Positions 25,553 through 33,416 of a DNA stretch of 64,000 nucleotides are shown here, piece after piece; positions within the stretch are counted from its first letter, which is position 1, and every line of letters begins with the position of its first letter. The notes under the pieces are model-generated. The model did no database searches. It had not been told where the DNA came from and saw only the letters and a program-made list of their open reading frames with translations. The position numbers and the translations under genes were made by a program. The stretch is from Rufibacter sediminis (lineage in GTDB: Bacteria; Bacteroidota; Bacteroidia; Cytophagales; Hymenobacteraceae). The DNA lies in the NCBI RefSeq assembly GCF_014269285.1, contig NZ_JACOAF010000026.1:1-64000 (forward strand), given 5' to 3'.

Positions 25553-26464
25553 CACTTTCTGCCGCTTGACTAAATAGGCCTGCAAGACTTTGTCAATGGG
25601 CTCCCGCAGATCCACGGAGACCAGGTCAATGCGATACTGGCCGCAGCGCAGCTTGAGTTCGTTTTTGAACTGCTTCATGGCTTTGACATATTCTTCCCGG
25701 ATCTCGGCGGGTTGTACCTTGATCTTTTCGCCGTTCTCCAGCCCCTGGAACATGAAAGGCTTATCGGGGAAATTGAATTCTTCTTCCGTCTCGGCATGGG
25801 TGAGGTGGAACAACAGAACTTCGTGCTGCTGGTGGCGCAGGTGCTGAAGGGCCAGGAAAATCTCGTCCAGCTGCTCATATTGGCTGAGTAAATCACTGAA
25901 GAGAATTACCAAAGACCGTTTGGGCAACTGCTGGGCCACGTGGTGCAACATGGAGGCCACGCGGGTTTCTTTCTGCGGCGGAGCCGGTTTCTGCAGTTGC
26001 TGTTGAAGCGCCAACAGAATGGTATGCAAGTGCGCCCCCGTTGATTTGATGGGCGTCTGCATTTCAATCTGGTCTGAGAAAGTAGTCAGGCCCACGGCAT
26101 CGCGCTGCTTTTGCAGCAAAGTAGCCAGGGCGGCGGCGCTTAACACGGCGTAGGAAAGTTTCCCGTAGTTGTTGGTGGGGTAATACATGGAGCCCGACAC
26201 ATCCAGGAGCAGTTGGCAGCGCAGGTTGGTTTCCTCTTCGTAGCGTTTCACGAACAGCTTCTCGGTCCGCGCAAAGACTTTCCAGTCCATGTGGCGGGTA
26301 CTCTCGCCGGAATTATACAGCCGATGCTCTGAGAACTCCACCGAGAACCCGTGGTACGGCGACTTATGCAGACCGGTGATAAACCCTTCCACCAACCGTT
26401 TGGCCAGGAACTCAAGGTTCTGGACATTCCGGACATTGTCTAAATCAACGGTTATTCTGCTCAT
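25547..26464 (-). CDS. DUF58 domain protein
   Basis: 305 residues. The DUF58 signature STRHMDWKVFARTEKLFVK (about 55-73) is followed by a von Willebrand A-like fold with a MIDAS-type start LLLDVSGSM. Such genes usually accompany MoxR ATPases and VWA/TPR membrane proteins; none is present here. It overlaps the RlpA gene by 4 bases (ATGA), so it is translationally coupled to an envelope gene. Role unknown. Confidence 0.9.
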   Translation of the reverse strand: MSRITVDLDNVRNVQNLEFLAKRLVEGFITGLHKSPYHGFSVEFSEHRLYNSGESTRHMDWKVFARTEKLFVKRYEEETNLRCQLLLDVSGSMYYPTNNYGKLSYAVLSAAALATLLQKQRDAVGLTTFSDQIEMQTPIKSTGAHLHTILLALQQQLQKPAPPQKETRVASMLHHVAQQLPKRSLVILFSDLLSQYEQLDEIFLALQHLRHQQHEVLLFHLTHAETEEEFNFPDKPFMFQGLENGEKIKVQPAEIREEYVKAMKQFKNELKLRCGQYRIDLVSVDLREPIDKVLQAYLVKRQKVR

Positions 26465-26859
26465 GTTTCTTTGTTTGCCGCCTTCTGGAGAGACAGGGCC
26501 GTTTGCTTGTCTACTTGGATGAGTTTCACCTGGCCCATTCCCGCCCCCACAATACCCAGTTTCTGAGCCGCTTTTTTGGATACGTCAATGATGTAACGTG
26601 ATTTGCGGCTCATGCGGTCATTCACCCGTACCACAACGCTGCGTCCGTTCTCCAGATTATGCACCTGCACATACGAGTGGAGGGGCAGCGTGGCGTGGGC
26701 GGCCGTGAGTTCCTCTGGGTTGTACCGTTCGCCGCTGGTGGTTCTATGGCCGTTGTGCGCTTTGGCGTAGAAGGTGGCTTTTCCTTTTTGAAGTGCAACT
26801 TGGGCAAAACTACCCCCTGGGAGAAGGCATATCAAAAGAAAGAATAGTTTTATTCTCAT
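26461..26859 (-). CDS. RlpA-like double-psi beta-barrel protein
   Basis: 132 residues. A signal peptide (IKLFFLLICLLPGGSFA) is followed by a complete double-psi beta-barrel. GKATFYAKAHNGHRTTSGE and VVRVNDRMSRKSRYIIDVSK match RlpA, a peptidoglycan glycosidase acting on denuded glycans at septa; the conserved His/Asp region of the catalytic site is present. The C-terminal SPOR domain of E. coli RlpA is missing, so septal targeting may differ. It is the first gene of a two-gene operon with DUF58. Confidence 0.9.
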   Translation of the reverse strand: MRIKLFFLLICLLPGGSFAQVALQKGKATFYAKAHNGHRTTSGERYNPEELTAAHATLPLHSYVQVHNLENGRSVVVRVNDRMSRKSRYIIDVSKKAAQKLGIVGAGMGQVKLIQVDKQTALSLQKAANKET

Positions 26860-26986
26860 GTATTTTTGTCCAGAACAAACATTAGTACATTCTAATTTAA
26901 CTATTAAATTTAATCATAAAAAATTTTTAGATGTGAATCTGTTGCTTTAAATTGGCTACTTCAAATAAATAAGGAACCTTCAAGTT

Positions 26987-27322
26987 ATGGTGGAAGAGAA
27001 CAACGACAAAGCAGAAATCTACTCGCAGAGAGTAAGGGCAGGAAAGCGCACCTATTTCTTTGATGTGAAATCAACCCGCTCCAATGATTATTATCTGACA
27101 ATCACTGAGAGCAAGCGGAAATTCAAGGACGACAACTACTCTTACGAGAAGCACAAGATTTTCTTGTACAAAGAAGACTTTGCCAAGTTCATGGAAGCGT
27201 TGCAGGATACCGTTAACCATGTAAAAGGTGAGTTATTGTCTGAAGAGGCACTGGCGGAACTTGAGCGTTTAGAACATGCTCCCTCAGAAGCTGCTGTGGA
27301 TGAAGAACTGAAGTGGGAATAA
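26987..27322 (+). CDS. DUF3276 / PUR-domain nucleic acid-binding protein
   Basis: 111 residues. The single PUR repeat (about 10-85: EIYSQRVRAGKRTYFFDVKS, YYLTITESKRKF, KIFLYKEDFAKFMEAL) is the Bacteroidetes DUF3276 family, structurally related to Pur-alpha and able to bind single-stranded DNA or RNA. An acidic C-terminal tail follows. Cytosolic. It is monocistronic, with an intrinsic terminator at 27342. A direct target is not known from sequence. Confidence 0.93.
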   Translation: MVEENNDKAEIYSQRVRAGKRTYFFDVKSTRSNDYYLTITESKRKFKDDNYSYEKHKIFLYKEDFAKFMEALQDTVNHVKGELLSEEALAELERLEHAPSEAAVDEELKWE

Positions 27323-27341
27323 TCCCTCCGCAATTCTCCTC

Positions 27342-27370
27342 AAGCTCATGCCTCGCGTGAGCTTTTTTTA
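27342..27370 (+). terminator. terminator of the DUF3276 gene
   Basis: Stem AAGCTCA (27342-27348) pairs with TGAGCTT (27358-27364), followed by a T run. Confidence 0.75.
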
Positions 27371-27531
27371 TCTCTTTTCCGTTTTGCCGTTGTTTTCCTA
27401 AAACGGCCCTATAACCTCTGCCCTGTTCCGTTGGCCTGATCTCCTCTTCAGAGCCAAGTATCTGCGCCTTTTCAGGCGTTCAGTCCTGGAGTTGTTTCTT
27501 ATTTTTTTACTAATTGCGCTTTCCGGTTGCG

Positions 27532-28278
27532 TTACAGCGTGGCCGGATGGTACAGGAGTTGGCACATCTCACAGAAATAGCCAGACCGTTGCCCCTTCCC
27601 TATTTTCTCTTTCCGTAGCGGGATTCTGTCTCTGGGGCATTCCTTCTGCTGGTACACCAACCAGTGTTCCCTTACGGTTCCGGTCCGGAGGCTGTCCAGG
27701 TAGCGGAAGCTTTGCCTCACGCATTCCTGAAGCAGGTTTTTCAGGACGGCGTCTGGTATGTGGTCTACCTGGCTTTCCGGGTGAAGGCGCGCCCGGAACA
27801 GCACCTCATTCTTGATGCCGTTTCCCACGCCCGCCAGAAGCTGCTGGTCCAGCAGCACATCGCAGATGAGCTGCCCGAGCTGCCGCCTGATTTTCTCCAG
27901 CGCTTTCTTCGGATCGAAGGCTTCGTTCAGGACATCAGCGGACCAGTCATACCTTCCTTCCCAGGGCTCGGGCAGAAACCGAACATCACAGGCGTAGAAG
28001 TTGAGGTACCCGTCTTCAAAGGTGAGGCCGAGTTCCAGAGGCCGGTTCACTTCTCCGTTTAGGGCGTACTTTCCGAAAAACATCAGGTGAACGCGCAGGG
28101 CAAACCCCGGAAAGCAGAAAAGGATTTCTTTCCCGAAGGTCTTGATCTGCGTGAGTTCCTGCCCTTGAACTTTGTCAAACGGAATGTGCTTGGTTCTCCC
28201 GCTCACCTCCAGCACCACCTGCCCAACGAATTGCTCGGCTTGTTCTTTCAGGAAAACCATCTCAGGACCTTCAGGCAT
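27532..28278 (-). CDS. Fpg/Nei family DNA glycosylase
   Basis: 248 residues, a base-excision repair enzyme for oxidised bases. The mature N-terminus PEGPE supplies catalytic Pro2 and Glu3; the H2TH segment includes LLDQQLLAGVGNGIKNEVL; and a C-terminal zinc finger has CPRD ... CEMCQ. The usual fourth Cys spacing is altered, so zinc binding is probable but not certain. PEGPE rather than PELPE favours the Nei (endonuclease VIII)-like side. It is monocistronic. Confidence 0.9.
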   Translation of the reverse strand: MPEGPEMVFLKEQAEQFVGQVVLEVSGRTKHIPFDKVQGQELTQIKTFGKEILFCFPGFALRVHLMFFGKYALNGEVNRPLELGLTFEDGYLNFYACDVRFLPEPWEGRYDWSADVLNEAFDPKKALEKIRRQLGQLICDVLLDQQLLAGVGNGIKNEVLFRARLHPESQVDHIPDAVLKNLLQECVRQSFRYLDSLRTGTVREHWLVYQQKECPRDRIPLRKEKIGKGQRSGYFCEMCQLLYHPATL

Positions 28279-28347
28279 GGGCAGTATATTTATTATTAGG
28301 TGACTTCTTTCTTATAGTATGTTATAGTATGTGAAACGGGAGAAGAA

Positions 28348-28393
28348 CAGCCTTTGGGTTGTTCCAGCTCTACACCGGAAAACCCAAAGGCTG
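28348..28393. repeat. inverted repeat, 13-base arms
   Basis: CAGCCTTTGGGTT (28348-28360) recurs inverted at 28381-28393. It lies between the Fpg gene start and the aldo/keto reductase stop. It is not a member of the dispersed family and is possibly a terminator for the reductase. Confidence 0.5.
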
Positions 28394-28454
28394 CCGTAGC
28401 TTCCAGACCAATCAGGCCTCTTCTGCTTTTAAGGTTTTGTTAACGCGTGAACTG

Positions 28455-29441
28455 TTAAAGATTCAGACTGCCCATCTGCGGAGCGGCGTACCGTTGTCCG
28501 GCGGCCACTCCTTTCGGGGCGATTTCCTCAATCTCGGCTAATTCCTCCTGAGACAAGGACACTTGCAGAGCGCCCACGTTTTCCTCCAGGTACTTCCGGC
28601 GCTTGGTTCCCGGAATGGGGGCGATGTCTTCTCCCTGCGCCAACAGCCAGGCCAGCGCTAACTGCGAAGCGGAACACCCTTTCTTGCCGGCCATCTCCTC
28701 AATCTTTTTCACCAGGTCCAGGTTCTTCTGGAAGTTCTCGCCCTCAAAGCGCGGCGAGTGTCGCCGGTAATCGTCTTCGGGAATGTCTTCCAGCTTTTTG
28801 AACTGACCAGTCAGGAAACCTCTCCCCAGCGGACTGTACGGCACAAAACCGATGCCTAGTTCGCGGCAGGTGGGCAAGATCTCGTCCTCCACGTCCCGGC
28901 TCCAGAGCGAGTACTCCGTTTGCAGCGCACTGATGGGGTGTACCTTATGGGCTTTGGCTATCGTAGCAGCCGAGGCTTCTGACAGGCCCAGGTACCGCAC
29001 TTTGCCTTCTTTCACCAGCTCGGCCATGGCCCCTACCGTCTCTTCAATGGGCGTTTGTTTGTCTACCCGGTGCTGGTAATACAAATCAATATAATCTACT
29101 CCCAGGCGCTTCAGGCTAGCCTCGCAGGCTTTTTTGACATATTCCGGGGTGCCGTTGATGCCCAGGAAATTGCCTTTATCATCCCGCACGTTCCCGAATT
29201 TGGTAGCCAGGATCACCTGGTCGCGCCGGTCCCGGATGGCTTTGCCCACCAGTTCCTCGTTGGCCCCAACGCCGTACATGTCGGCGGTATCCAGGAAAGT
29301 GACGCCCAGATCCAGCGCGTGGTGGATGGTGGCTATGGATTCCTGGTCATCGCGGTTGCCGTAGAAGTCAGACATGCCCATGCAGCCCAACCCCAACGCC
29401 GATACGGTCAAGCCTTGATTTCCTAATTCTCTGTTTTCCAT
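28455..29441 (-). CDS. aldo/keto reductase
   Basis: 328-residue (alpha/beta)8 NADPH-dependent reductase. The catalytic tetrad is visible: Asp and Tyr in LDTADMYG, Lys in ILATKFG, and His in YYQHRVD; the cofactor site is [13 protein letters not shown] near the C-terminus. It belongs to the AKR11/13-like group (YhdN, IolS relatives) acting on small aldehydes and ketones. The ATG at 29441 (MENRELG) is chosen over an upstream in-frame start at 29480. Monocistronic. Confidence 0.94.
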   Translation of the reverse strand: MENRELGNQGLTVSALGLGCMGMSDFYGNRDDQESIATIHHALDLGVTFLDTADMYGVGANEELVGKAIRDRRDQVILATKFGNVRDDKGNFLGINGTPEYVKKACEASLKRLGVDYIDLYYQHRVDKQTPIEETVGAMAELVKEGKVRYLGLSEASAATIAKAHKVHPISALQTEYSLWSRDVEDEILPTCRELGIGFVPYSPLGRGFLTGQFKKLEDIPEDDYRRHSPRFEGENFQKNLDLVKKIEEMAGKKGCSASQLALAWLLAQGEDIAPIPGTKRRKYLEENVGALQVSLSQEELAEIEEIAPKGVAAGQRYAAPQMGSLNL

Positions 29442-29811
29442 GATTTTTATATATTGTTTTATAGGTGCTCCTGCGAGCATCCCTCTTCTCGCTTTACGGT
29501 GCTTCCTGTTTTGTGGGTGTTTTCCGAAAAGCAGTCTTAAAACAGGAATTGGCTACCAGCATTGCATCATCTCCAGATCACTTCTTTTGCTTGCCACCTC
29601 CTTTCTTAGCCTTGAACTGGCTCCACTCTGTTGCTTCCCGTTCACAGCAGAACCTACTGCTTACCTCTTCAGGAGAAGGGGTTTACTATTTTCAAGGTAG
29701 TCCCCTAAGTTTGCGTATATTTGCACCCGCTTCTAAAAACCAGCCTTAAAACGGGATTACGCCCCGGCTGAGGAGCCAACATCAACCTGAAAATAGACCA
29801 ACCTTATTAAT
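29442..29811. other. gene-free stretch with palindromes and ychF promoter
   Basis: A dispersed palindrome with arms TTCCTGTTTT/AAAACAGGAA (about 29504-29549), a second decayed half copy (29731-29757), and the ychF promoter at 29716-29723. No gene was recognised. Confidence 0.6.
29716..29723 (+). promoter_or_regulatory. ychF promoter, -7 element
   Basis: TATATTTG is an exact TAnnTTTG match, 88 bases upstream of the ychF ATG. Confidence 0.55.
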
Positions 29812-30909
29812 ATGGGACTTCGTTGTGGAATAGTGGGTTTGCCAAACGTAGGTAAATCTACGCTGTTCAATGCCTTGTCAAACGCCAAAGCCGAATCGGC
29901 TAATTACCCGTTCTGTACCATCGAGCCCAATGTGGGGGTGATCACGGTACCCGATGAGCGGTTGCAGATTCTAGAGGAATTGGTGCACCCGGAGCGGGTA
30001 TTGCCTACCGTGATGGAATTCGTGGACATTGCCGGTCTGGTGAAAGGCGCCAGCAAAGGCGAAGGGCTGGGAAACAAGTTCCTGGCCAACATCAGGGAGG
30101 TAGACGCCATCATTCACGTGGTGCGCTGCTTTGACGACCCAAACATTGTGCACGTGGCTGGCGGCGTAGACCCGGTGTTTGACAAAGACGTGATCGACAC
30201 CGAGCTGCAGATCAAAGACCTGGAGTCTATCGACAAGAAAATAGCCAAGGTGGAGCGGACTGCCAAATCCGGTGACGCTAAGGCGAAAAAAGAGTTCGCG
30301 AGCCTGCAGCGCTTCAAAGACCATCTGGTGAGCGGCAAGAACGCCCGCTCCCTAGACTACACCCCAGAGGACCTTGAGGCCGTAGAGGACCTGCAGCTGC
30401 TCACCATCAAGCCCGTTATCTACGTGGCCAACGTGGACGAAGAGTCTATCCAGACCGGGAACAAGTTCCTGGATGCTCTGAAAGAGCACGTGAAGGACGA
30501 AAATGCGCAGGTGGTGGTGATCTCAGCGGCCATCGAAGCCCAGATCGCGGATTTCTCTGAGGCCGAAGAAAAAGAAATGTTCCTGGCCGAGTATGGTTTG
30601 ACTGAGTCTGGCCTTAACCAGTTGATCAGAGCTTCCTACGCCCTGCTGGACCTGGTGACCTATTTCACCGCCGGCGTGAAGGAAGTACGCGCCTGGACCA
30701 TCCGGAAAGGCTGGAAAGCACCGCAGGCCGCCGGAGTCATCCACACCGACTTCGAGAAAGGCTTCATCAGAGCCGAGGTGATCAAGCTGAAGGATTACGT
30801 GGAGTACAAGACCGAAGCTAAAATCAAAGAGGCCGGCAAAATGTCTCTGGAAGGCAAAGATTACGTGGTGCAAGACGGTGATATCATGCACTTTAGATTC
30901 AACGTCTAG
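29812..30909 (+). CDS. ychF: redox-regulated ATPase YchF
   Basis: 365 residues, the usual length. This Obg-family P-loop protein prefers ATP and binds ribosomes. G1 is GLPNVGKSTLFNAL (7-20) and G3 is DIAGLVKGASKGEGLGN; the altered G4 region (ANVDEES) underlies the ATP preference known for the family. A coiled-coil insert and the C-terminal TGS domain (KGFIRAEVI ... QDGDIMHFRFNV) are complete. Monocistronic with a strong terminator. Confidence 0.97.
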   Translation: MGLRCGIVGLPNVGKSTLFNALSNAKAESANYPFCTIEPNVGVITVPDERLQILEELVHPERVLPTVMEFVDIAGLVKGASKGEGLGNKFLANIREVDAIIHVVRCFDDPNIVHVAGGVDPVFDKDVIDTELQIKDLESIDKKIAKVERTAKSGDAKAKKEFASLQRFKDHLVSGKNARSLDYTPEDLEAVEDLQLLTIKPVIYVANVDEESIQTGNKFLDALKEHVKDENAQVVVISAAIEAQIADFSEAEEKEMFLAEYGLTESGLNQLIRASYALLDLVTYFTAGVKEVRAWTIRKGWKAPQAAGVIHTDFEKGFIRAEVIKLKDYVEYKTEAKIKEAGKMSLEGKDYVVQDGDIMHFRFNV

Positions 30910-30934
30910 TTGATTACTAGTACTTTAACTTACG

Positions 30935-30963
30935 AAGGAGAGCCTACAGCTCTCCTTTTTTTG
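30935..30963 (+). terminator. ychF terminator
   Basis: Stem AAGGAGAGC (30935-30943) pairs with GCTCTCCTT (30949-30957), followed by a T run. Confidence 0.85.
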
Positions 30964-31186
30964 TACTGCCATCTCTGTAATCTGCTAAATACGGGTTGTA
31001 GCAGGAAGTAAAATGGCGGGTAAACTTCGCATCTACAGTAGAATTATAAGAACTTTTACAAAAATTAATCGTCTGATCTTTTGAAGGTTAACTTATATTA
31101 GAATTTCTTTTTATTCATTAGAGGCAACATTTTGCCGCAAAACCTGTAAATATGTGCAGATTACTATATTACTACTCCTAAAAACT

Positions 31187-32692
31187 ATGAAAAAAACAGT
31201 ACTTAAAGCTTCTGTACTCGGCGCGTGGCTGCTGTCTATGGTTGCTCCATCAGAAACATTAGCCCAGTCGGCTGACAGACCTTGGGGTTTGTCGGTCTAC
31301 GCTAACGCTATTCAGGCCCGGACCAACATCAGAAATGATATCTGGGACATGAGTAACTCTACATGGGGTGGAGGTTTAGGTATCAACAGATATCTTTCCC
31401 CTTCCTTTGACGTGGCGTTGCAGTTAAACTACTTCAACATGAAGCAGGAGTCTGGAACCGTGACGTACAACGTGACAGGTTACGGACCCGGCAGATTTGA
31501 CAACGAAGTAGGAACTGCCAACTTAGGTTTGAAACTTAAGCTGAACAATGGCAAAATCCTGAGCGAGACTGCCTTCCTGCAGCCGTACCTGATTGGAGGT
31601 ATCGGGGCGCACTACACCAGCGTAGAGGCGTATCTGCCTGTTCCTGCTGCTGGCCAACCCGGTGGCGTGAGACAAGAAAAGTATGACGAAGGCCAACTGC
31701 GCATGAACTACTTCGGTGGTGCCGGTATCGGTTTCAAACTTACTGACGGAATCAGCCTGTTCGCCCAGACTACCCTCAACTACCCTACCACCAACATGCT
31801 GGACGGTGTTTCAAACCCTCGCTCTGAGGACGAGTTGAACGACCGTTATCTGCAACACCAGTTTGGTATCACCTTCGGATTAGGAAAAGCCACTGACACA
31901 GACGGTGACGGTGTTTCTGATCGTCGTGACAAATGTCCTGACACCCCAGCGGGCGTTCAGGTAGACAAAAACGGTTGCCCATTAGACGGTGACGGTGACG
32001 GTGTTCCAGATTACCAAGACAAATGCCCTACTGAGGCTGGTACTGCCGCCCTGGAAGGATGCCCTGACAAAGACGGCGACGGTGTACGTGACTCAGAAGA
32101 TGAGTGCCCAGACCAAGCTGGTCCAGTAGCTACCAGAGGCTGTCCAGATGCAGACGGTGACGGTGTTGCTGACAAAAACGACACTTGCCCTAACACTCCA
32201 GCCGGTACCCGCGTTGATGCGAACGGTTGCCCAGTGGTACTTGACCGTGACAATGACGGTGTAAACGATGACGTTGACCGTTGCCCAGATGTAGCTGGTT
32301 CAGCTTCTAACATGGGTTGCCCAGGCTTAGATGCCGCTGACAGCACTTACATGGCCCGCGTTCCTAAGATTGAGTTTGAATTCAACAGAGCCGTTCTGAA
32401 GAAAACTTCTTACCCAACTCTGGACAGAATGTCAACCATGTTGTCTAAGTATCCGCACTACAACCTGCGTATCTCTGGCCACGCTGACCACATTGGTTCA
32501 AACGAGTACAACCAGGAGCTGTCAGTTCGCAGAGCAGACGCCGCTAAGTCTTACTTGACCAACACCAAAGGAGTAGCTTCTGACCGTATCATCACCGAAG
32601 GATTCGGCGAAGAGCGTCCAGTGGCACCAAACACCACCAACGCCGGCCGTGCTAGAAACCGTCGCGCTGAGTTCCGTCTCTTCATCCAGTAA
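31187..32692 (+). CDS. OmpA-family protein with thrombospondin type 3 repeats
   Basis: 501 residues. The signal peptide ends at ETLAQ (near residue 26). An eight-strand-like N-terminal barrel (30-235) is followed by five calcium-binding TSP3 repeats of the form DxDGDGVxDxxDxCP (about 238-385) and a C-terminal OmpA domain that binds peptidoglycan (LRISGHADHIGS, RADAAKSYL, GFGEERP, RNRRAEFRLF). Synonymous usage is narrow (many GGT, AAC, CCA), as expected of an abundant envelope protein. The ATG at 31187 gives a normal signal peptide. Confidence 0.94.
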   Translation: MKKTVLKASVLGAWLLSMVAPSETLAQSADRPWGLSVYANAIQARTNIRNDIWDMSNSTWGGGLGINRYLSPSFDVALQLNYFNMKQESGTVTYNVTGYGPGRFDNEVGTANLGLKLKLNNGKILSETAFLQPYLIGGIGAHYTSVEAYLPVPAAGQPGGVRQEKYDEGQLRMNYFGGAGIGFKLTDGISLFAQTTLNYPTTNMLDGVSNPRSEDELNDRYLQHQFGITFGLGKATDTDGDGVSDRRDKCPDTPAGVQVDKNGCPLDGDGDGVPDYQDKCPTEAGTAALEGCPDKDGDGVRDSEDECPDQAGPVATRGCPDADGDGVADKNDTCPNTPAGTRVDANGCPVVLDRDNDGVNDDVDRCPDVAGSASNMGCPGLDAADSTYMARVPKIEFEFNRAVLKKTSYPTLDRMSTMLSKYPHYNLRISGHADHIGSNEYNQELSVRRADAAKSYLTNTKGVASDRIITEGFGEERPVAPNTTNAGRARNRRAEFRLFIQ

Positions 32693-32715
32693 CGGAGTAG
32701 AGACTCCTGATTAGA

Positions 32716-32747
32716 AGAAATGCCCGGTCACATGACCGGGCATTTCT
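32716..32747 (+). terminator. terminator of the OmpA-family gene
   Basis: AGAAATGCCCGGTCA (32716-32730) is repeated inverted from 32733. The stem is GC-rich, followed by CTGTTTT. A partial dispersed palindrome follows just before the DinB gene. Confidence 0.8.
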
Positions 32748-32774
32748 GTTTTAAAGCATTTTTACGAAAAACAC

Positions 32775-33314
32775 ATGCAAAACGAACCGAAACTGGAAGT
32801 CTGGCTCAGAGGACCACTCCCCGAGGTGCCCGCCCTGCTGCAACCGGTGGCGCATGCCCTGTTACAGGCCCGTGAAGAGGTGCGAGACCATCTGGAGGGG
32901 TTCCCGGACCACTTGCTCTGGGAAAAGCCCGCTGGAGTCGCCTCGGTGGGTTTTCACCTGCAGCACCTCACGGGCGTGTTGGAGCGGCTGTTGACGTACG
33001 CCCGGGCAGAGGCACTCTCCCCCGAGGCCCTCGCCTACCTTCGGCAGGAAGGAACTCCGCCCGCCGCCGGAGCCACCGTCCAGGATTTGATCGCCAACTT
33101 TGAGGCGCAGGTAGACAAAGCCCTTCTCCAGATCAAGGCAACCGATCAGGAAACGCTGACCGAGGCCAGAGGCGTGGGCCGGGCCCAGATTCCGTCTACC
33201 GTGGCCGGGCTGCTCTTCCATGCCGCTGAACACACCCAGCGCCACGTGGGCCAACTGCTGGTTACGGCCCGCATCTTGCAGACAGGCCTTCTTCCGCAGA
33301 ACACTTCGCTTTAG
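32775..33314 (+). CDS. DinB-family protein
   Basis: 179-residue four-helix bundle of the DinB/YfiT superfamily, possibly a metal-dependent thiol-S-transferase-like enzyme. The candidate metal histidines are in SVGFHLQHLTG (about 57-67) and in FHAAEHTQRHVGQL near the C-terminus, the three-His pattern expected of the family. The substrate and thiol partner are unknown. It lies 82 bases downstream of the OmpA gene, beyond its terminator. Confidence 0.86.
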   Translation: MQNEPKLEVWLRGPLPEVPALLQPVAHALLQAREEVRDHLEGFPDHLLWEKPAGVASVGFHLQHLTGVLERLLTYARAEALSPEALAYLRQEGTPPAAGATVQDLIANFEAQVDKALLQIKATDQETLTEARGVGRAQIPSTVAGLLFHAAEHTQRHVGQLLVTARILQTGLLPQNTSL

Positions 33315-33327
33315 CCCTTCTTTTACC

Positions 33328-33411
33328 AAAACAGCCCTAAAACAGAATTGCCTGATCTACGTCAGGCAATTCTGTTTTAGGGCTGTTTTCCTGAAAAGGA
33401 GCTTAAAACGG
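33328..33411. terminator. double palindrome between convergent genes
   Basis: Arms 33328-33355 and 33362-33389 are exact reverse complements over 28 bases. The dispersed core appears inside out here: the right half AAAACAGCCCTAAAAC comes first and the left half GTTTTAGGGCTGTTTT second. The latter also starts a normal copy ending near 33411. It fills the gap between the DinB and M49 genes. Confidence 0.75.
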
Positions 33412-33416
33412 AGCTT